A model generated the notes under the pieces. It searched no databases. It was not told the origin of the DNA and saw only the letters and a list, made by a program, of their open reading frames with translations. From the NCBI RefSeq assembly GCF_937960835.1, contig NZ_CALGPC010000006.1, positions 248,001-312,000 of the forward strand: a stretch of 64,000 nucleotides of DNA, read 5' to 3'. Positions 1 through 8,082 of the stretch are shown here, piece after piece (position 1 is the first letter of the stretch; every line of letters starts with the position of its first letter). This DNA comes from an uncultured Ferrovibrio sp. Lineage in GTDB: Bacteria > Pseudomonadota > Alphaproteobacteria > Ferrovibrionales > Ferrovibrionaceae. Both the position numbers and the translations under genes were made by a program.

Positions 1-329
1 TGCTGATCGATATCCAGCACGGCAAAGCCCGGTTCCGGGTGCCAGTTCGGCTGATCGGGCACGCCGATATGGGAACGGAAGCGCCAGCCGCGTGCGCGCA
101 GGTCGCGGCGCAGGCGCTGATGCGCCGCCATGTTGCGGTTGACCGGCAGCATGCGGCTGCGCGGATTCCACGCATTCACGCAGCAAAGCGTTCTTGCCTG
201 CAAACGCCTGAGCAGCGCATCGGCCTCTGGGCTGGGCTGATCCAGCCGCAGGCCGATCCATTCGCCGCTTTGTGCTTCAACCGTGTAGGTGGTTGCGCGA
301 TAGCCGCGCAGCTGCGCCTGAGAAATCAT
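1..329 (-). CDS. DUF3293 domain protein, 3' part cut by window edge
   Basis: The reverse strand reads openly from an ATG at 329 to the window edge, giving 109 codons. The deduced protein has the arrangement of DUF3293 proteins: an N-terminal strand region (RGYRATTYTVE), a central AWNPRSRMLP segment followed by a basic helix, and a HPEPGFAVLDID region near the cut. Family function is unknown. It lies 29 bp upstream of, and on the same strand as, the end of the SYLF gene, so it may be cotranscribed with it. The C-terminus lies outside the window. The family call is by recognition of the WNP...N..RN pattern and is moderately sure. Confidence 0.6.
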   Translation of the reverse strand, partial: MISQAQLRGYRATTYTVEAQSGEWIGLRLDQPSPEADALLRRLQARTLCCVNAWNPRSRMLPVNRNMAAHQRLRRDLRARGWRFRSHIGVPDQPNWHPEPGFAVLDIDQ

Positions 330-358
330 TGGTGTGGAAAATCATTGAATAGGAAAAA

Positions 359-1045
359 TCAACGCATCTCCGCCGCATTCAGGGACTGGATCAGATTCGA
401 CGTACCAGGATTGGAGACGACGTTATCGTAAAGAATGTTACGCGGATGCATCGAGCGGCCGTAATAGGCCTGGTTGCGGCTATGGCGCGCAGTAATCACC
501 GCGCCTTCTATCGAGATGCCGGCCGCCAGTCCCTTGCTTTTGGAGTAAGACAGGATATCGGCGCCAAGATTGGTGGTGGTTGCCGCTTCGATGCCTGCGC
601 CCACCGGCCCGGCCGCAACGGTCGCATCGGCACCCAGCTTGAATTCGTTGCGCAAAATGGCGTCGACGGCCTTGTCGTTCATCAGCAGCAGTATCACTTC
701 CGAAGCCTCGCCGCCAATCTGCAGGCCGATGGAGCCCGCGCCCATCGTATAGATGGCCGGCTGGCTCCAGCCATTTGGCGTTCTGGCCAGCAGCACGCCC
801 GAGCCGCCTTCACCGCCGATGATAAAGCTCGCCTTCAGCAATTGCGGCACGATGAACACGCCCTTGGCATTGGCCAGCTTGCGCCGCATATCGGTGAATT
901 GCGGGTCGGCCGCGAAACGGTCGACGGTGATGCGGGCTTCGTCGATCAGGTTCTGATTTTCATCCGCCCGGGCGGATGGCGCCACCAGCATGAACGCGAT
1001 AGCGCCGCAGGCTGCTGTCGCGAGCAGGGTTCGGCGAGTCTGCAT
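359..1045 (-). CDS. Exported SYLF/YSC84-type lipid-binding domain protein
   Basis: A 228-residue protein. The start at 1045 (MQTRRTLLATAACG) is preferred over upstream in-frame codons because it gives a clean signal peptide. This has a TRR pair, a hydrophobic core and a cleavage site after SARA, so Tat or Sec export is possible. The mature part matches the YSC84/SYLF fold: KGVFIVPQ, the glycine-rich GGEGGSGVLL, and GPVGAGIEAATTTNL followed by SKGLAAGISIEGA. In other organisms SYLF domains bind phosphoinositides or other lipids. In proteobacteria the role is unsettled, and a periplasmic lipid-binding or envelope function is inferred. It is divergent from xseB, with about 137 bp between them. 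Confidence 0.85.
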   Translation of the reverse strand: MQTRRTLLATAACGAIAFMLVAPSARADENQNLIDEARITVDRFAADPQFTDMRRKLANAKGVFIVPQLLKASFIIGGEGGSGVLLARTPNGWSQPAIYTMGAGSIGLQIGGEASEVILLLMNDKAVDAILRNEFKLGADATVAAGPVGAGIEAATTTNLGADILSYSKSKGLAAGISIEGAVITARHSRNQAYYGRSMHPRNILYDNVVSNPGTSNLIQSLNAAEMR

Positions 1046-1182
1046 ATCTGTCCTCCCGGGTTGGCAAACCGGATGTCGCATTATATTGCTTCGCCCGCCT
1101 TGGCGCGCTGTCGAGTCGCGCCAGCGGGTTGTTCGGTGGGTAGCCAACCTTTAGACTATGGCAACTTTTGGACGGAGGCGGC

Positions 1183-1461
1183 ATGTCTAACATCAAGGAA
1201 TCGGCCGAAAATACCCAAGAGGCGATTCCGGCGGACATCGCGGCGATGAGCTTTGAAACGGCGCTGAAGGCACTGGACGAAATCGTCGCCAAGCTGGAAA
1301 GCGGCCGCGTCGATCTTGAGGAATCGATCGCTCTCTATGGCCGCGGCGCGCTGCTGAAGCGTCACTGCGAAGCCAAGCTGAAAGCTGCCGAAGAGAAGAT
1401 CGAGAAGATCGTCGTCGGCGGCGACGGTCAGGTTTCGACGCAACCCTTCAAGGCCGAGTGA
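1183..1461 (+). CDS. xseB: Exodeoxyribonuclease VII small subunit
   Basis: A 92-residue small subunit of exonuclease VII, which together with XseA degrades single-stranded DNA into oligonucleotides in the cytosol. The family core is visible as MSFETALKALDEIVAKLESG followed by LEESIALYGRG, then a helical KLKAAEEKIEKI tail. The ATG at 1183 is chosen because GGAGG lies just upstream; an in-frame TTG at 1168 has no such site. The stop is one base before the ispA ATG, so the two are translationally coupled. The xseB-ispA-dxs order is common in proteobacteria. xseA is not in the window. Confidence 0.93.
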   Translation: MSNIKESAENTQEAIPADIAAMSFETALKALDEIVAKLESGRVDLEESIALYGRGALLKRHCEAKLKAAEEKIEKIVVGGDGQVSTQPFKAE

Positions 1462-1462
1462 C

Positions 1463-2380
1463 ATGACTTCGGAGCCGTCGCCTGCCTTCACGGCGGCGGT
1501 GCAGGATGTTGCGGCCGCCGTTGAGGCCGAACTCGACCGCCTGCTGCCGCGCCCGGAAGGGCCCACTGCCAAACTCGATGACGCGATGCGCTATGCCTGC
1601 CTGGGCGGCGGCAAGCGTCTGCGCGCCCTGCTGGTGGTGGCGGGCGCCGACCTTTTTGGCGTGCCGCGTGAGCGCAGCCTGCGGGTCGCGGCTGCAGTCG
1701 AGATGCTGCATGCCTATTCGCTGGTCCATGACGACCTGCCCTGCATGGACGATGACGATCTGCGGCGTGGCAAGCCGACGGTGCACAAGGCCTATGACGA
1801 GGCCACGGCGGTGCTGGCGGGCGACGCGCTGCAAACGGAAGCCTTTGCCGTGCTGGCCGATCCGGCCACGCATCCCGATGCGGCCATCCGCGCCGAATTG
1901 GTCGCCGGCCTGGCGCGGGCCTCCGGCGCGCGGGGCATGGTGGGCGGGCAGGCCATCGATCTGGCCGCCGAGACGCGCAGCGCCGCCGGCCAGCCGCTGT
2001 CTTTTGCGGAAATCGCGCATCTGCAGAGTCTCAAGACCGGCGCCCTGATCGGCTTTTCGGCGGAAGCCGGGCCCATTCTGGCCAGCGCCCGGACCATCGA
2101 ACGCTCGGCCCTGATCGGTTATGCCGCCGATATCGGGCTTGCCTTCCAGATCGCGGACGACATTCTGGACGAGGAGGGCTCGGTCGCCGAACTGGGCAAG
2201 GCGGTGGGGAAGGACCAGGCGGCCGGCAAGGCCACCTTCGTCGGCCTGCTGGGTCTGGAGCAGGCCAAGGCCAAGGCACGGGAATTAACCACTTCGGCCC
2301 AGGCACGTTTGGCGGGATTCGGCGATAAAGCCCGGCTTTTGCAGGAGTTGGCGGAGTTTGTTATAACCCGCCGCTCGTGA
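1463..2380 (+). CDS. ispA: Polyprenyl (farnesyl) diphosphate synthase
   Basis: A 305-residue trans-prenyltransferase that condenses IPP with DMAPP/GPP to make farnesyl (or geranylgeranyl) diphosphate in the cytosol. Both aspartate-rich motifs are present: the first in HDDLPCMDDDDLRRG, the second in DDILDEEGS. GGGKRLRALL forms the substrate pocket near residue 50. The insertion between the aspartates of the first motif is usual for bacterial FPP/GGPP synthases. It sits between xseB and dxs, so precursor supply and chain elongation are linked. Chain length cannot be fixed from sequence alone; the symbol follows the gene order. Confidence 0.93.
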   Translation: MTSEPSPAFTAAVQDVAAAVEAELDRLLPRPEGPTAKLDDAMRYACLGGGKRLRALLVVAGADLFGVPRERSLRVAAAVEMLHAYSLVHDDLPCMDDDDLRRGKPTVHKAYDEATAVLAGDALQTEAFAVLADPATHPDAAIRAELVAGLARASGARGMVGGQAIDLAAETRSAAGQPLSFAEIAHLQSLKTGALIGFSAEAGPILASARTIERSALIGYAADIGLAFQIADDILDEEGSVAELGKAVGKDQAAGKATFVGLLGLEQAKAKARELTTSAQARLAGFGDKARLLQELAEFVITRRS

Positions 2381-2394
2381 CAGAATTGGACCCC

Positions 2395-4314
2395 ATGATC
2401 AGCAACCGTACGCCTCTGCTGGACTTGGTGCGGACGCCAGCGGATATCCGCGGCTTCGATATCGACCAGCTCAAGCAACTCGCCGACGAAGTGCGCCGCG
2501 AGATGATCGATGCTGTCTCGGTTACCGGCGGCCATCTCGGCGCGGGTCTGGGCGTGGTCGAGTTGACGGTGGCGCTGCATCACGTCTTCGACACGCCGGT
2601 CGACAAGCTGATCTGGGATGTCGGCCATCAGGCCTATCCGCACAAGATCCTGACCGGCCGGCGCGATCGCATCCGCACGCTGCGGCAGGGCGGCGGGCTG
2701 TCCGGTTTCACCCGCCGCAGCGAAAGCGAATACGATCCCTTCGGTGCGGCGCATTCCTCGACCTCGATTTCCGCCGGCCTCGGCATGGCGGTTGCGCGCG
2801 ACTTCAAGGGCGAGAAGAACAACGTCATCTGCGTGATCGGCGATGGCGCGATGTCGGCTGGCATGGCCTATGAGGCGATGAACAACGCCGGCTCGATGGA
2901 TACGCGGCTGATCGTCATCCTCAACGACAACGACATGTCGATTGCGCCGCCGGTTGGCGCGATGAGCGCCTATCTGTCGCGGCTGCTGTCCTCGCGGTCT
3001 TACATGGGCCTGCGGCAGCTGGCCAAGCAGATCGGCGAGAAGATCCTGCCCCGCGGCCTCGCTTCGGCAGCCGAGAAGGCGGAAGAATATGCGCGCGGCC
3101 TGGTCACCGGCGGTACGCTGTTCGAGGAAATGGGCTTCTACTACGTCGGCCCGGTGGATGGTCATAACCTCGAGCATCTTGTGCCGGTGCTGAAGAATAT
3201 CCGCGACTACGACAAGTCCGGCCCGGTGCTGATCCATGTGGTCACGCAGAAGGGCAAGGGCTATGGCCCGGCGGAAGCTGCCGACGACAAGTATCACGGC
3301 GTCGCCAAGTTCGATGTCATCACCGGCACCCAGGCCAAGCCGAAGGCCGGCCCGCCGAGCTATACCAAGGTTTTTGCCGAAAGCCTGATCAAGGAAGCCG
3401 AGCGCGACGACAAGATCGTTGCGATTACGGCGGCGATGCCCTCTGGCACCGGCCTGGATCTTTTCGCCAAGAAATTCCCGGACCGCTGCTTCGATGTCGG
3501 CATCGCCGAGCAGCATGCGGTAACCTTTGCCGCCGGCATGGCCTGCGAGGGCTACAAGCCCTTTGCCGCAATCTATTCCACCTTCCTGCAGCGTGCCTAT
3601 GACCAGGTGGTGCATGACGTGGCGATCCAGAAGCTGCCGGTGCGCTTTGCCATCGACCGCGCCGGTCTGGTCGGTGCCGACGGCGCCACCCATGCAGGCA
3701 GCTTCGATATCGCCTATCTCGGCTGCCTGCCCGACATGGTGCTGATGGCGGCGGCTGATGAAGCCGAACTCGTCCATATGGTCGCAACCGCGGTCGCCAT
3801 CGACGACCGCCCCAGCGCTTTCCGTTATCCGCGCGGCGAAGGCATCGGCGTGGCACTGCCCGAGCGCGGCCTGGTTCTGCCGCTCGGCAAGGGCCGCGTG
3901 ATGCGCGAAGGCAGTTCCATTGCCATCCTGTCCTTCGGCGCGCGCCTGCAGGAAGCGTTGAAGGCTGCCGACGATCTGGCCGCACGTGGTCTGCCGACGA
4001 CGGTGGCCGATGCGCGTTTCTGCAAGCCGCTCGATACGGATCTGGTGCGGCAGCTGGCGCGCCATCATGAAGTGCTGATCACCATCGAGGAAGGCTCCAT
4101 CGGCGGCTTCGGCAGCCATGTGCTGCATTTCCTCAGCCAGGACGGCCTGCTCGATCAGGGCCTGAAGGTGCGCAGTATGGTGCTGCCGGACATCTTCATT
4201 GACCATGATTCACCGGCCAAGCAGTACGACATCGCCGGCCTGAACGCACCGCAGATCGTCGCCACGGCCCTGTCGGCCCTGGGCCGAGCCAGCGAACTTC
4301 CCGCCCGCGCATAA
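2395..4314 (+). CDS. dxs: 1-deoxy-D-xylulose-5-phosphate synthase
   Basis: A cytosolic thiamine-diphosphate enzyme that condenses pyruvate and glyceraldehyde-3-phosphate, the entry step of the MEP isoprenoid pathway. At about 639 residues it is full length. Visible features are the N-terminal TPLLD motif, HLGAGLGVVELTVALH, the ThDP motif beginning GDGAMSAGMAYEAMNN, DKYHGV, and the transketolase-like AEQHAVTFAAGMA region. The ATG at 2395 is chosen. An in-frame GTG at 2377 overlaps the ispA stop and is possible, but has no better ribosome site. It follows ispA with essentially no gap. Confidence 0.95.
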   Translation: MISNRTPLLDLVRTPADIRGFDIDQLKQLADEVRREMIDAVSVTGGHLGAGLGVVELTVALHHVFDTPVDKLIWDVGHQAYPHKILTGRRDRIRTLRQGGGLSGFTRRSESEYDPFGAAHSSTSISAGLGMAVARDFKGEKNNVICVIGDGAMSAGMAYEAMNNAGSMDTRLIVILNDNDMSIAPPVGAMSAYLSRLLSSRSYMGLRQLAKQIGEKILPRGLASAAEKAEEYARGLVTGGTLFEEMGFYYVGPVDGHNLEHLVPVLKNIRDYDKSGPVLIHVVTQKGKGYGPAEAADDKYHGVAKFDVITGTQAKPKAGPPSYTKVFAESLIKEAERDDKIVAITAAMPSGTGLDLFAKKFPDRCFDVGIAEQHAVTFAAGMACEGYKPFAAIYSTFLQRAYDQVVHDVAIQKLPVRFAIDRAGLVGADGATHAGSFDIAYLGCLPDMVLMAAADEAELVHMVATAVAIDDRPSAFRYPRGEGIGVALPERGLVLPLGKGRVMREGSSIAILSFGARLQEALKAADDLAARGLPTTVADARFCKPLDTDLVRQLARHHEVLITIEEGSIGGFGSHVLHFLSQDGLLDQGLKVRSMVLPDIFIDHDSPAKQYDIAGLNAPQIVATALSALGRASELPARA

Positions 4315-4326
4315 ACGAGTCTCGTC

Positions 4327-5688
4327 ATGATTGTTACCGAAGCGCGGGCGACGCTCACGCTGGCGTTGCCGATTGCTGGAACGCAGCTTGCCCAGGTCGC
4401 CATCCACACCACCGACGTCTGGCTGCTGTCGCATTACAGCGAAGCGGCCCTGGGCGCGGCCTCCCTCGGCATTGCGGTCTATAACATCCTGTGGATGCTG
4501 GGGCTTGGGCTGTCGATGGTGACGCCCGCGCTGGCTGCGCAGGCGCGCGGCCGCGATGCGCAGGACAAGGATGGCGTCCGCCATGCCGTGCATGACGGTC
4601 TGATCTGCACCGGCATTTATGGCCTCGTCTGCACGGTGGCCTTGTGGTTTGCCGCGTCGTTCTTCCGCCTGACCGGACAGCCCGAATCTCTGACGGCTTT
4701 GGCCGCGCCCTTCCTGCAGGCGGTCAGCGGCATGTTCATTCCCTCGCTGTGGTTCATGGTGCTGCGCGGCTTCTGTGCCGCGCTGGAGCGGCCGCGTCCG
4801 GCGATGGCCATGATGCTGATGGCGATCATGCTCAATGCGGGCATCAATTCCGTGCTGATCTTCGGCGCTTTCGGCCTGCCTGCCTTGGGTGTCGTCGGCG
4901 CGGGCATAGGATCGAGTCTCGTCAACCTGATCACGGTGATCGGTCTCGGGCTTTACATTGCGCGCGATCCGCAGTTCCGCGAATACCGGCTGGCGAATGG
5001 CTGGTGGCGCACCACGGCGGCGCGTTTGCGCGGGTTTTTGCGCATCGGCGTACCGATTTCGCTCACGCTTGGCGCCGAGGTCGGGCTTTTCTCAGTGGCA
5101 GCACTGCTGATGGGGCGGATCGGCACGGCGGAGGTCGCCGCGCATCAGATCGCCCTGCAATGGGCGACCATCGCTTTCATGGTGCCGATGGGGATCGGCC
5201 AGGCGGCGACGGTGCGCGTCGGCCTCGCGGCTGGCGCAAGCGATGCCGCGGGCGTGATGCGGGCCGGCTGGATCGCCATCCTGATGGGCATCGGCTTCAT
5301 GGGCTGTACGGCCTTGATTTTTGCCTTTGGCGGCGAATGGCTGATCCGCGTCTTCGTCGCCGACACGACATCCAGGGTTTACGCCCTGGCAGTGTCGTAT
5401 CTTGGCATGGCGGCCCTGTTCCAGCTCGTGGACGGCGCACAGGCGGTGGCAAACGGCGCGCTTCGCGGCCTGAAGGATACCGCCATCCCGATGGTGATGA
5501 CGGTGATCGGCTATTGGGGCATCGGTTTCACCACTGCGGTCTGGCTTGGCTTCTACACCGCGCAGCAGGGACGGGGCGTCTGGGCCGGTCTGGTGGTCGG
5601 ACTTTCGGTGGTGGCGGCCATGCTGCTCTGGCGCTTTGCCCGGCGGACGCATAGGCTGCGCCGCATGCAGATGCGGAGCGTGGCATGA
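4327..5688 (+). CDS. MATE-family efflux transporter (DinF/NorM type)
   Basis: A 453-residue inner-membrane protein with about 12 hydrophobic segments in two similar halves. The N-terminal EARATLTLALPIAGTQLAQVAI segment is the usual first MATE helix, and a comparable LRGFLRIGVPISLTLGAEVG opens the second half. MATE proteins export cationic drugs or metabolites using Na+ or H+; the substrate here is unknown. It starts 13 bp after dxs and overlaps tlyA by 4 bp, so it belongs to the same transcription unit. Confidence 0.9.
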   Translation: MIVTEARATLTLALPIAGTQLAQVAIHTTDVWLLSHYSEAALGAASLGIAVYNILWMLGLGLSMVTPALAAQARGRDAQDKDGVRHAVHDGLICTGIYGLVCTVALWFAASFFRLTGQPESLTALAAPFLQAVSGMFIPSLWFMVLRGFCAALERPRPAMAMMLMAIMLNAGINSVLIFGAFGLPALGVVGAGIGSSLVNLITVIGLGLYIARDPQFREYRLANGWWRTTAARLRGFLRIGVPISLTLGAEVGLFSVAALLMGRIGTAEVAAHQIALQWATIAFMVPMGIGQAATVRVGLAAGASDAAGVMRAGWIAILMGIGFMGCTALIFAFGGEWLIRVFVADTTSRVYALAVSYLGMAALFQLVDGAQAVANGALRGLKDTAIPMVMTVIGYWGIGFTTAVWLGFYTAQQGRGVWAGLVVGLSVVAAMLLWRFARRTHRLRRMQMRSVA

Positions 5689-6434
5689 AGGCGCCAAAGA
5701 TCAGGCTGGATCAGGCGCTGGTCGAGCGCGGCCTGGCGGAAAGCCGCGCCAAGGCGCAGGCCGCCATCATGGCTGGCCTGGTGTTTTCCGGTGACAAGCG
5801 CCTGGACAAATCCGGCCAGATGATCGCCGCCGACCTGCCGCTGGAACTGCGCGGCAAGCCGCATCCCTGGGTCAGCCGTGGCGGGATTAAGCTTGCCCAT
5901 GCGCTGGAGCATTTCGGCCTGTCGCCGCAGGGACGCATCTGCATCGATGTCGGCGCTTCCACCGGCGGCTTCACCGACGTGCTGCTGCAGCATGGCGCGG
6001 AGAAGGTCTATGCCGTGGATGTCGGCGAGGGGCAGCTGGACTGGAAGCTGCGCAACGATCCGCGTGTGGTGGTGCTGGAGAAGACCAATGCGCGGCATCT
6101 CAGTGCGGATCAGGTGCCCGAGGCGGTTGGCGCCGTGGTCTGCGATGCCAGCTTCATCGGCCTGGAGACGGTGCTGCCCGCGCCTTTGGCGCTCGCCGCG
6201 CCGGGCGCCTGGGCGGTGGCGCTGATCAAGCCGCAATTCGAGGTCGGCCGCGAACGTGTCGGCAAGGGCGGCGTGGTGCGCGATCCGGCCTTGCATGAGG
6301 AAGTCTGCCAGCGCATCGCCGCCTGGTGGAGCGCATTGCCTGGCTGGCGCGTGCGCGGCATCGAGCCGAGCCCGATCCTCGGCCCGGAAGGCAACAAGGA
6401 GTTTCTGATCGCAGCGGATTACGATCATGCGTGA
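5685..6434 (+). CDS. tlyA: TlyA-family rRNA 2'-O-methyltransferase (S4 plus FtsJ-like domain)
   Basis: A 249-residue protein. An N-terminal S4 RNA-binding domain (KIRLDQALVERGLAESRAKA, residues about 5-60) is followed by an FtsJ/RrmJ-like Rossmann methyltransferase with the SAM motif DVGASTGGFTDVLLQ and a later KPQFEVGRE. TlyA proteins 2'-O-methylate cytidines of rRNA; in actinobacteria this affects capreomycin sensitivity. The older name, hemolysin, is misleading. It overlaps the MATE gene upstream and the RNA methyltransferase downstream (8 bp), which suggests a small rRNA/tRNA modification pair at the end of this operon. Confidence 0.92.
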   Translation: MKAPKIRLDQALVERGLAESRAKAQAAIMAGLVFSGDKRLDKSGQMIAADLPLELRGKPHPWVSRGGIKLAHALEHFGLSPQGRICIDVGASTGGFTDVLLQHGAEKVYAVDVGEGQLDWKLRNDPRVVVLEKTNARHLSADQVPEAVGAVVCDASFIGLETVLPAPLALAAPGAWAVALIKPQFEVGRERVGKGGVVRDPALHEEVCQRIAAWWSALPGWRVRGIEPSPILGPEGNKEFLIAADYDHA

Positions 6435-7716
6435 CGTGGAAGGCATCATTGCGCGCATGGGCGGGCAGGGCCATGGCGTGCTGGAGAAGGATGGCGAGCG
6501 CTATTACGTGCCCTATACCGTGCCGGGCGATCATGTCGCCGCGAAAGTCGGCGAGGCGCGGGGCGATGGCTTCGCTGCCCAGATCAGCGTGCTGGAAGCG
6601 GCGGGGCCCGAGCGCATCGAGCCTGTCTGCGCGCATTTTCAAAGCTGCGGCGGCTGTGCCCTGCAGCATTGGGCGGATGCGCCCTATCGTGCCTGGAAGC
6701 GTGACAAGCTGGCTGCGGCGCTGGCTCGCCGCGGCTTTGAGACGCCGCCGGTGCAGGATCTGCTTGCCGTGCCGGATCAGTCGCGCCGCCGTGCCGAATT
6801 CGTTGCCCGGCGCGTGAAGGACCGCGTGCTGATGGGCTTCCATGAAGCCGGCAGCCGCAAGATCGTCGATCTCGCCGAATGCGCCGTTTCGCGGCCCGGG
6901 CTGGTTGCGGCATTGCCGGGCCTGCGCGAAGCATTGCTGCCGGTGCTGGGCGATGGCTGGGCGGTGGATGTGAAGGTTACCGACACCACGACCGGTCTCG
7001 ATGTGCTGATCACCGGCAACATGAAGGTGCGGGTGCAGGAGCGCATCGGCCTCAGTAAAGCGGCAAAGGCAATGAATCTCGCGCGCCTGAGCTGGCGGCG
7101 CGAGCTGCGCGGCGGCGAGCCGGAACTGCTCTATCTCGGCGACCGGCCGCCGACCGTGATGTTCGGCGAGGTGCCGGTGGTGCTGCCGCCCGGCGGATTC
7201 CTGCAGGCCACCGCCGAGGCCGAGCAGATGATGATGGACTTCGCGCTCGACGCTTTAGGCAATGCCAAGCGCGTGGCCGATCTTTTCTCCGGCTGCGGCG
7301 CCTTCGCGCTGCGGCTGGCGGCCGCCGGCAAGCAGGTGCTGGCCGGCGATGCCGATCGGCCCGCCATTGCCGCCTTGCAGGCTGGCGTCAATGCGGCGGG
7401 CTTGAGCGGCAGGGTCACAGCCGAGGCGCGCGACCTCGAACGCCGGCCGCTCACCGGGCCGGAGCTGAAGAAGCTCGATGCGCTTGTGCTCGACCCGCCG
7501 CGCGCCGGCGCCAAGGCGCAGGTGCAGCAGATCGCCGCTGCGGCCGGCTCAAAGCAGGCCCCGCCGCTCATCGTCATGGCGGCCTGCGATCCGGCCAGTT
7601 TTGCCCGCGACGCCCGCACCCTGGCGGATGCCGGCTACCGGCTGGAACGGGCCGTGCCCATCGACCAGTTCCGCTGGTCGCCGCATCTGGAAATCGTCAG
7701 TATTTTCAGGTGCTAA
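6427..7716 (+). CDS. TrmA/RlmD-family RNA (uracil-C5) methyltransferase
   Basis: A 429-residue class I SAM methyltransferase. The N-terminus has a TRAM-like beta segment (VEGIIARMGGQGHGVLE). Next comes a cysteine cluster CAHFQSCGGC that with a later cysteine would hold a 4Fe-4S cluster. The catalytic domain has SGCGAFALRLA, LDPPRAGAK, and the nucleophile cysteine in MAACDPASFARD. RlmD-type enzymes methylate C5 of U1939 in 23S rRNA; the exact target base is not certain here. It is the last gene of the xseB-to-tlyA run, and the tRNA-Gln promoter begins 20 bp after its stop. Confidence 0.88.
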   Translation: MRDVEGIIARMGGQGHGVLEKDGERYYVPYTVPGDHVAAKVGEARGDGFAAQISVLEAAGPERIEPVCAHFQSCGGCALQHWADAPYRAWKRDKLAAALARRGFETPPVQDLLAVPDQSRRRAEFVARRVKDRVLMGFHEAGSRKIVDLAECAVSRPGLVAALPGLREALLPVLGDGWAVDVKVTDTTTGLDVLITGNMKVRVQERIGLSKAAKAMNLARLSWRRELRGGEPELLYLGDRPPTVMFGEVPVVLPPGGFLQATAEAEQMMMDFALDALGNAKRVADLFSGCGAFALRLAAAGKQVLAGDADRPAIAALQAGVNAAGLSGRVTAEARDLERRPLTGPELKKLDALVLDPPRAGAKAQVQQIAAAAGSKQAPPLIVMAACDPASFARDARTLADAGYRLERAVPIDQFRWSPHLEIVSIFRC

Positions 7717-7735
7717 CGGGGGTATGCGGGAGGGG

Positions 7736-7764
7736 TTGCAAAGCCCCGGCGGAACCGCTATATC
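7736..7764 (+). promoter_or_regulatory. Sigma-70-like promoter of tRNA-Gln
   Basis: TTGCAA at 7736-7741 and TATATC at 7759-7764 are separated by exactly 17 bp, in the short gap between the methyltransferase stop and the tRNA. The tRNA 5' end lies 28 bp beyond the -10 element, leaving room for a short leader removed by RNase P. It is seen by pattern only. Confidence 0.6.
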
Positions 7765-7792
7765 CCGGCGCCTGAACCGATCCGGTCCCTGC

Positions 7793-7866
7793 TGGGGGAT
7801 CGTCTAACGGTAGGACCCCAGACTCTGACTCTGGTTGTCTAGGTTCGAATCCTAGTCCCCCAGCCA
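7793..7866 (+). tRNA. tRNA-Gln, anticodon CTG, CCA encoded
   Basis: A complete 74-nt cloverleaf. The 7-bp acceptor stem pairs TGGGGGA with TCCCCCA. The D arm contains TCTAACGGTAG. The anticodon stem CCAGA/TCTGG encloses the loop CTCTGAC, giving anticodon CTG at 7825-7827. The T arm holds GTTCGAATC, and G plus CCA end the gene. The Tn7-like element begins 34 bp after the CCA, so the tRNA is intact and is the likely landmark for insertion. Confidence 0.96.
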
Positions 7867-7895
7867 ACTCTCCGCTCCGGCGGCTTTCCCATATT

Positions 7896-7900
7896 CCTGA
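7896..7900. repeat. Target-site duplication CCTGA, tRNA-proximal copy
   Basis: CCTGA directly precedes the TGTC terminus at 7901, and the identical five bases follow the GACA terminus at 23384. Five-base duplications are the rule for Tn7/Tn5053-type transposition. Confidence 0.88.
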
Positions 7901-7967
7901 TGTCGGTTTTCAGATTAGTTGGCAATTTCTCAAAGAAGTTGGCAATTCCGACCGGACATTCTGGCAA
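7901..7967 (+). repeat. tRNA-proximal transposon end with three TnsB-type sites
   Basis: TGTCGG is the terminus. TTGGCAA occurs at 7919-7925 and 7939-7945, and CTGGCAA at 7961-7967, all in the same orientation and spaced 20 and 22 bp apart. The first two share the 11-mer AGTTGGCAATT. Dense, same-orientation sites about two helical turns apart resemble the Tn7 right end. TnsB binding is inferred. Confidence 0.8.
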
Positions 7968-7982
7968 TCGGTGAGAATCACT

Positions 7983-8009
7983 GCCGCGTTTCGAACTACG
8001 GTTCGCGGC
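7983..8009. promoter_or_regulatory. Overlapping dyads upstream of tniQ, possible operator
   Basis: GCCGCG at 7983-7988 pairs with CGCGGC at 8004-8009, and CGAAC at 7992-7996 pairs with GTTCG at 8001-8005; the two dyads have slightly different centres. A TAAAAT at 8019-8024 could be the -10 of the tni operon. Operator function is inferred from position between the end repeats and the tniQ start. Confidence 0.35.
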
Positions 8010-8082
8010 GCGACGTGGTAAAATCCATCCAAATCGCAGGCAGAAATTTCGGCTGCCAGTGAGCGATCCGGAAGGATCCCAG

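Noticed and set aside
2119..4206. Very long open frame antisense to dxs
   Set aside because: Composition is H/R/Q/A-rich with no family features, as expected from codon bias of a high-GC gene read backwards; dxs on the other strand is certain.
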